Made by a program: the position numbers and the translations under genes. A stretch of 64,000 nt of DNA from Rhynchopus sp. YZ270_cl-10. Lineage: Eukaryota; Euglenozoa; Diplonemea; Diplonemida; Diplonemidae. Positions 60,883-64,000 of the stretch are shown here, one piece after another; positions within the stretch are counted from its first letter, which is position 1; each line of letters opens with the position of its first letter. The notes under the pieces are model-generated. The model was not told where the DNA came from. It saw nothing but the letters and a program-made list of their open reading frames with translations, and ran no database searches. The stretch spans positions 124,001-188,000 of the forward strand of contig OZ037896.1 in assembly GCA_964035575.1 (NCBI GenBank), given 5' to 3'.

Positions 60883-62025
60883 TCACTCACTGTTGTGGGG
60901 GTGCAGATGTCTTGTCATCATACTATTTCTGAAAGGATGAAACGACACAACCACAAGCGAACACGGCGAGATGGCAAACGTAGTGCAGTCTGTGATGACA
61001 CGCACACAGGACATGCTTGCCACATCGTACTGGTCCAACCTCCATTGTTCAATAGTGTAAGAACCAACGACACAGTACTTCCCACAAGGCGTGAACTGTA
61101 TGATATTAACATCCCATGCCTCACGCATATCAACGCTGCCAAGACCCGCCTCACCCACATCAAAGGTGCCAAGACTCGCACCACTCAAATCATAGAGGTG
61201 CACTCTTCCATCTGAGTCCCCCACAGCAAAAGCAGAGGCAGACTGCGAAACAGCCACACACCCCCCTACAGGCACACATGCCACATCGACACCTGTGTTG
61301 ACATCCCACACACGTGTGTCATACTCCGCTGTGGAAGAGGTGATCACCCACCCACCACAGTGCGACACCGACACTTTCTCGCATCCCGTGTGCGAGAGAG
61401 AGCGGAGCAACGTCAGGTCTTCGTCATACACAGAGACGCCGTCTTTGCCTTGGGAGACAACAACACTGCCACACGCGAACACTGACTGCGATTTCCCTTC
61501 GACTTTGCGGAGCACCTTCCCACCTGGAAGCGCAACCTCACGGAAGTGATCCCTACACGACAGGTAGCAGCGTGTCTTGCACCGTGAGATGGCAGGCCGT
61601 CGTGCAGAATCGTCCACTCTGAACAGGAACAAAGGTTTGAAGGTTTCTGTGTCGAAGCCGCAAATACGTCTTTCGCGTGATGAAAACTTAGAAAGCAAAA
61701 GAAAGCAGAGCTTTCCACAGCGTGACAGCGACAAACCGCTCACTGAAATATTCTTCTCTTCCCCCTCCATCTTGTATTCATCAGGACACCGAATATCAGC
61801 ACAGGGAAAGGCAAGCACAACCTGCACACCTGATTCGAACGCAGTGTCCTGCAGACGGCACGTCTCCTCCAGCACCTGCGTGCCGATGCGCATCTCGACA
61901 GACGCAGGCAAGACAGCAAGCGCCGTGCACGCAACCTCCTTTGCCGCTGCAACGTCCACATCGCACGGCACCGCCACTGTCGCAGACACGCCTGACTCTT
62001 CCAGCACAAAGGTCACATCCATCAT
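60883..62025 (-). CDS. Ubl-propeller family copy 5
   Basis: 380 residues, the longest copy. Close to copy 4, but with a 15-residue insertion in blade 6 (DVGEAGLGSVDMREAWDVN) that looks like a local duplication of the preceding DLSGASLGTFDVG unit. The Ubl carries ATVAVP, as in copies 2 and 6, not ATVEVP as in copy 4. The N-terminal type therefore does not follow the propeller type: a mosaic pattern expected from gene conversion. The C-terminus RHLHPHNSE is shared with copy 4. Confidence 0.88.
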   Translation of the reverse strand: MMDVTFVLEESGVSATVAVPCDVDVAAAKEVACTALAVLPASVEMRIGTQVLEETCRLQDTAFESGVQVVLAFPCADIRCPDEYKMEGEEKNISVSGLSLSRCGKLCFLLLSKFSSRERRICGFDTETFKPLFLFRVDDSARRPAISRCKTRCYLSCRDHFREVALPGGKVLRKVEGKSQSVFACGSVVVSQGKDGVSVYDEDLTLLRSLSHTGCEKVSVSHCGGWVITSSTAEYDTRVWDVNTGVDVACVPVGGCVAVSQSASAFAVGDSDGRVHLYDLSGASLGTFDVGEAGLGSVDMREAWDVNIIQFTPCGKYCVVGSYTIEQWRLDQYDVASMSCVRVITDCTTFAISPCSLVVVSFHPFRNSMMTRHLHPHNSE

Positions 62026-62704
62026 TTTGTTTCCTTCGTGAGGCTAACGGGGTGTGTGATGGGTTCTGTTGAGCGTGTTTTGTGGTGGAGAAATGAGAGA
62101 AGTTGGGGAAGACAACCAGCACACCCAGCTTGCTCATTTGTGCGACACACTGGGATCTCTCTGCCCATCTCAAAAGATGCTGTTTGAAATCGTTGGCATT
62201 TCAGCCTCAACTCTGGTGTCTTCTTTGTAGGAAGGGGTAAAGTAGTATACAAGGGGAGTGGTGCAAGGGTACGTGGGACATAGAAACTCTGTTGCGGCAC
62301 TGTACAGGAGTCCAGCAGACTGCAGGTGCACAAGCATGTCCACACACAGCAAATGTGTGTACCTGACCTGTGCACTGCAACCTTGCCAGCCCCTTCTCAA
62401 GCGTCTCGCATCAGAGCAGAACAAGAAAAGAGACAAAACACAAAGAGTTCATCACTGAAGTGCATGCGCGCCTACCCACTCTTAGTGCATGCAGGGGATG
62501 ACACACTGTTTCAGTACAAATAGTAAAGCTTCAGGGTAAAATGACTTACCTCAGAATGGGTTCAAAAAGGGGAAACGCAAAACGAATCATTCATATGCAC
62601 CACATCTGACGGGCAAAACAGTTCTTTATCAGAATTCAAAAAAAAGGTTACAAATACAAGGGCAATTTAAAATACACGACAACCCAACGGTTCCTGACGA
62701 AGCC
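62026..62704. other. Array spacer, mostly unique
   Basis: Starts with the family's 5' leader (AAGTTGGGGAAGACAACCAG) and cassette start, but jumps at about 62155 into a later part of the cassette. Unique sequence follows from about 62217 to 62690. No gene recognised; the short frames overlapping 62170-62523 lack support. Confidence 0.5.
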
Positions 62705-63826
62705 TCACTCACTGACGTGGGGGTACAGATGTCTTGTTATAATAGTATTTTTGTGTTGTGTGCAATACGACGACACAACCACACGCGAACACGGCGAGAT
62801 CGCAAACGACGCACTGTTCTCTGGGATCACACGCACACGGGACATGCTTGCCACATCATACTGGTGTAGCCTAGTGTCTCGCTGAGTGTAACAAGCAACG
62901 ACAAAGTACTTCCCACAAGGCGTGAACTGTACGCTCAGGATGCATTCTCCCTCACCCACATCAACGATACCAATATCCGTGCCACTCAAATCAAAGAGGT
63001 GCACTCTTTTATGTAAGACGACTACAGCAAAAGCAGAGGCAGACTCCGAAACAGCCACACACCCTGCTATCGGCACGCATGACACATCGACACCTGTGTT
63101 GACATCCCACACACGTGTGGTATTCTCCGATCTGGAAGAGGTGATCACCCACCCACCACAGTGCGACACCGACACTTTCTCGCATCCCTTGTGCGAGAGA
63201 GAGCGGAGCAACGTCAGGTCTTCGTCATACACAGAGACGCCGTCTTCGCCTTGGGAGACAACAACACTGCCACACGCAAACACCGACTCTGAGGGCCCTT
63301 CGACTTTGCGGAGCACCTCCCCACCCGGAAGAGCTACCTCACGAAAGTGATTTGTGCACGGCAGGTAGTAGCGTGTCTTGCACCGTGAGATGACAGGCGT
63401 TCCTGGTTGTGCCATTACTTCAGGAGCGACTGTGAATAAAGGTTTGAAAGATTCTGTGTCGAAGCAGCCAATACGTTTTCTGGGAAAGTCAGAGCACAAA
63501 TAGATGCAGAGCTTTCCACAGTGCGACAGCGACAAACCGCTCAGTGGCAAACCGGCCACTTCCTCCTCCATCTCGTATTCACCAGGACACCGAATATCAG
63601 CACAGGGAAAGGCAAGCACAACCTGCACACCTGATTCGAACGCAGTGTCCTGCAAACGGCACGTCTCCTCCAGCACCTGCGTGCCGATGCGCATCTCGAC
63701 AGACGCAGGCAAGACAGCAAGCGCCGTGCACGCAACCTCCTTTGCCGCCGCAACGTCCACATCGCACGGCACCGCCACTGTCGCAGACACGCCTGACTCT
63801 TCCAGCACAAAGGTCACATCCATCAT
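62705..63826 (-). CDS. Ubl-propeller family copy 6
   Basis: 373 residues, intact. Private patches are CPGEYEMEEEVAGLPLS, SDFPRKRIGC, VAPEVMAQPGTPV, SRSENTTRVWDVNTGVDVSC, VVVLHKRVHLFDLSGTDIG, EGECILSVQF, CYTQRDTRLHQYD and ENSASFAISPC...CTQHKNTIIT. It shares the SRSENTTRVWD patch with copy 3 and LHKRV-type residues with copy 3's FLKRV, again mixing patches across copies. It ends HLYPHVSE. The leader just upstream of its start (CTCACGAAGGAAACAAAATG) is shared by copies 4 and 5. Confidence 0.88.
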   Translation of the reverse strand: MMDVTFVLEESGVSATVAVPCDVDVAAAKEVACTALAVLPASVEMRIGTQVLEETCRLQDTAFESGVQVVLAFPCADIRCPGEYEMEEEVAGLPLSGLSLSHCGKLCIYLCSDFPRKRIGCFDTESFKPLFTVAPEVMAQPGTPVISRCKTRYYLPCTNHFREVALPGGEVLRKVEGPSESVFACGSVVVSQGEDGVSVYDEDLTLLRSLSHKGCEKVSVSHCGGWVITSSRSENTTRVWDVNTGVDVSCVPIAGCVAVSESASAFAVVVLHKRVHLFDLSGTDIGIVDVGEGECILSVQFTPCGKYFVVACYTQRDTRLHQYDVASMSRVRVIPENSASFAISPCSRVVVSSYCTQHKNTIITRHLYPHVSE

Positions 63827-64000
63827 TTTGTTTCCTTCGTGAGGTTAACAGGGAGTGTGATGAGGTGGGTGGGGTTCTGTTGAGTGTGTTTTGTGGTGGG
63901 AGATAAGAGAAGTTGGGGAAGACAACCAGCACACCCAGCTTGCTCATTTGTGCGACACACTGGGGAATGTAGAGGAGGTGGGATGCTCAACATCTCACCA
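63827..64000. repeat. Start of a further array cassette, cut by window
   Basis: From 63940 the sequence repeats the cassette (CTCATTTGTGCGACACACTG, TGGGATGCTCAACATCTCAC), so at least one more family unit probably lies to the right of the window. Confidence 0.7.

Noticed and set aside
41193-63947. Repeated 116-residue minus frames such as MSKLGVLVVFPNF...AGCACLSLC in each family unit
   Set aside because: They run in another frame across the conserved Ubl coding region; their conservation follows from the real gene.
1-64000. tRNA, rRNA or CRISPR loci
   Set aside because: No cloverleaf with A/B boxes, no rRNA core sequence and no spaced direct-repeat array; the tandem arrays present have no unique spacers.

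Overview
This is nuclear DNA from a protist, most likely a euglenozoan and probably diplonemid-like. The evidence is indirect. Every convincing host gene lies on the minus strand, as in polycistronic transcription units. Genes are intron-poor, and almost every intron I can place starts GTATG. The window also holds two RPB6-type RNA polymerase subunits, one canonical and one very divergent, which recalls the RPB6/RPB6z pair of trypanosomes. Two proteins carry motifs common in flagellar proteins. I found no spliced-leader RNA, tRNA or rRNA gene, so the assignment stays an inference.

Layout. 0-16 kb (gene-dense): a truncated acidic protein, RPB6 with two introns, an STPGR (SHIPPO) flagellar-type protein, an unassigned exon, a DExH RNA helicase, a THUMP/Trm14-like RNA methyltransferase, and a LON-plus-zinc protein that looks like a rearranged cereblon. 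16-26 kb: one giant gene for a spatacsin (SPG11) homologue, about 3127 residues. 26.7-27.8 kb: the divergent RPB6 paralogue. 28-37 kb: a gene-poor zone of microsatellites, inverted-repeat elements and short dispersed repeats. 37-39.4 kb: an amino-acid permease with a C-terminal coiled coil and an extra membrane segment. 39.7-46 kb: DNA-transposon-like elements with TA target duplications, and the first (broken) copy of a multigene family. 46.7-49 kb: a membrane receptor with a degenerate nucleotide-cyclase domain.

49.8-64 kb is dominated by six paralogues (one a pseudogene) of an unusual protein: a ubiquitin-like N-terminus fused to a seven-bladed WD40-like propeller. The ubiquitin-like region is almost invariant, while the propeller changes in regularly spaced loop patches. 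Two copies were duplicated together with a mitochondrial-type helical protein gene, and one of those duplicates has decayed. An RIIa-domain protein and a DUF3431 glycosyltransferase-like/SUEL-lectin membrane protein lie between array segments.

The most interesting system is the ubiquitin-like/propeller family, which behaves like a diversifying recognition repertoire. Next come the RPB6 pair and at least three TA-flanked inverted-repeat elements. All functional statements are read from sequence motifs only; no searches were run.
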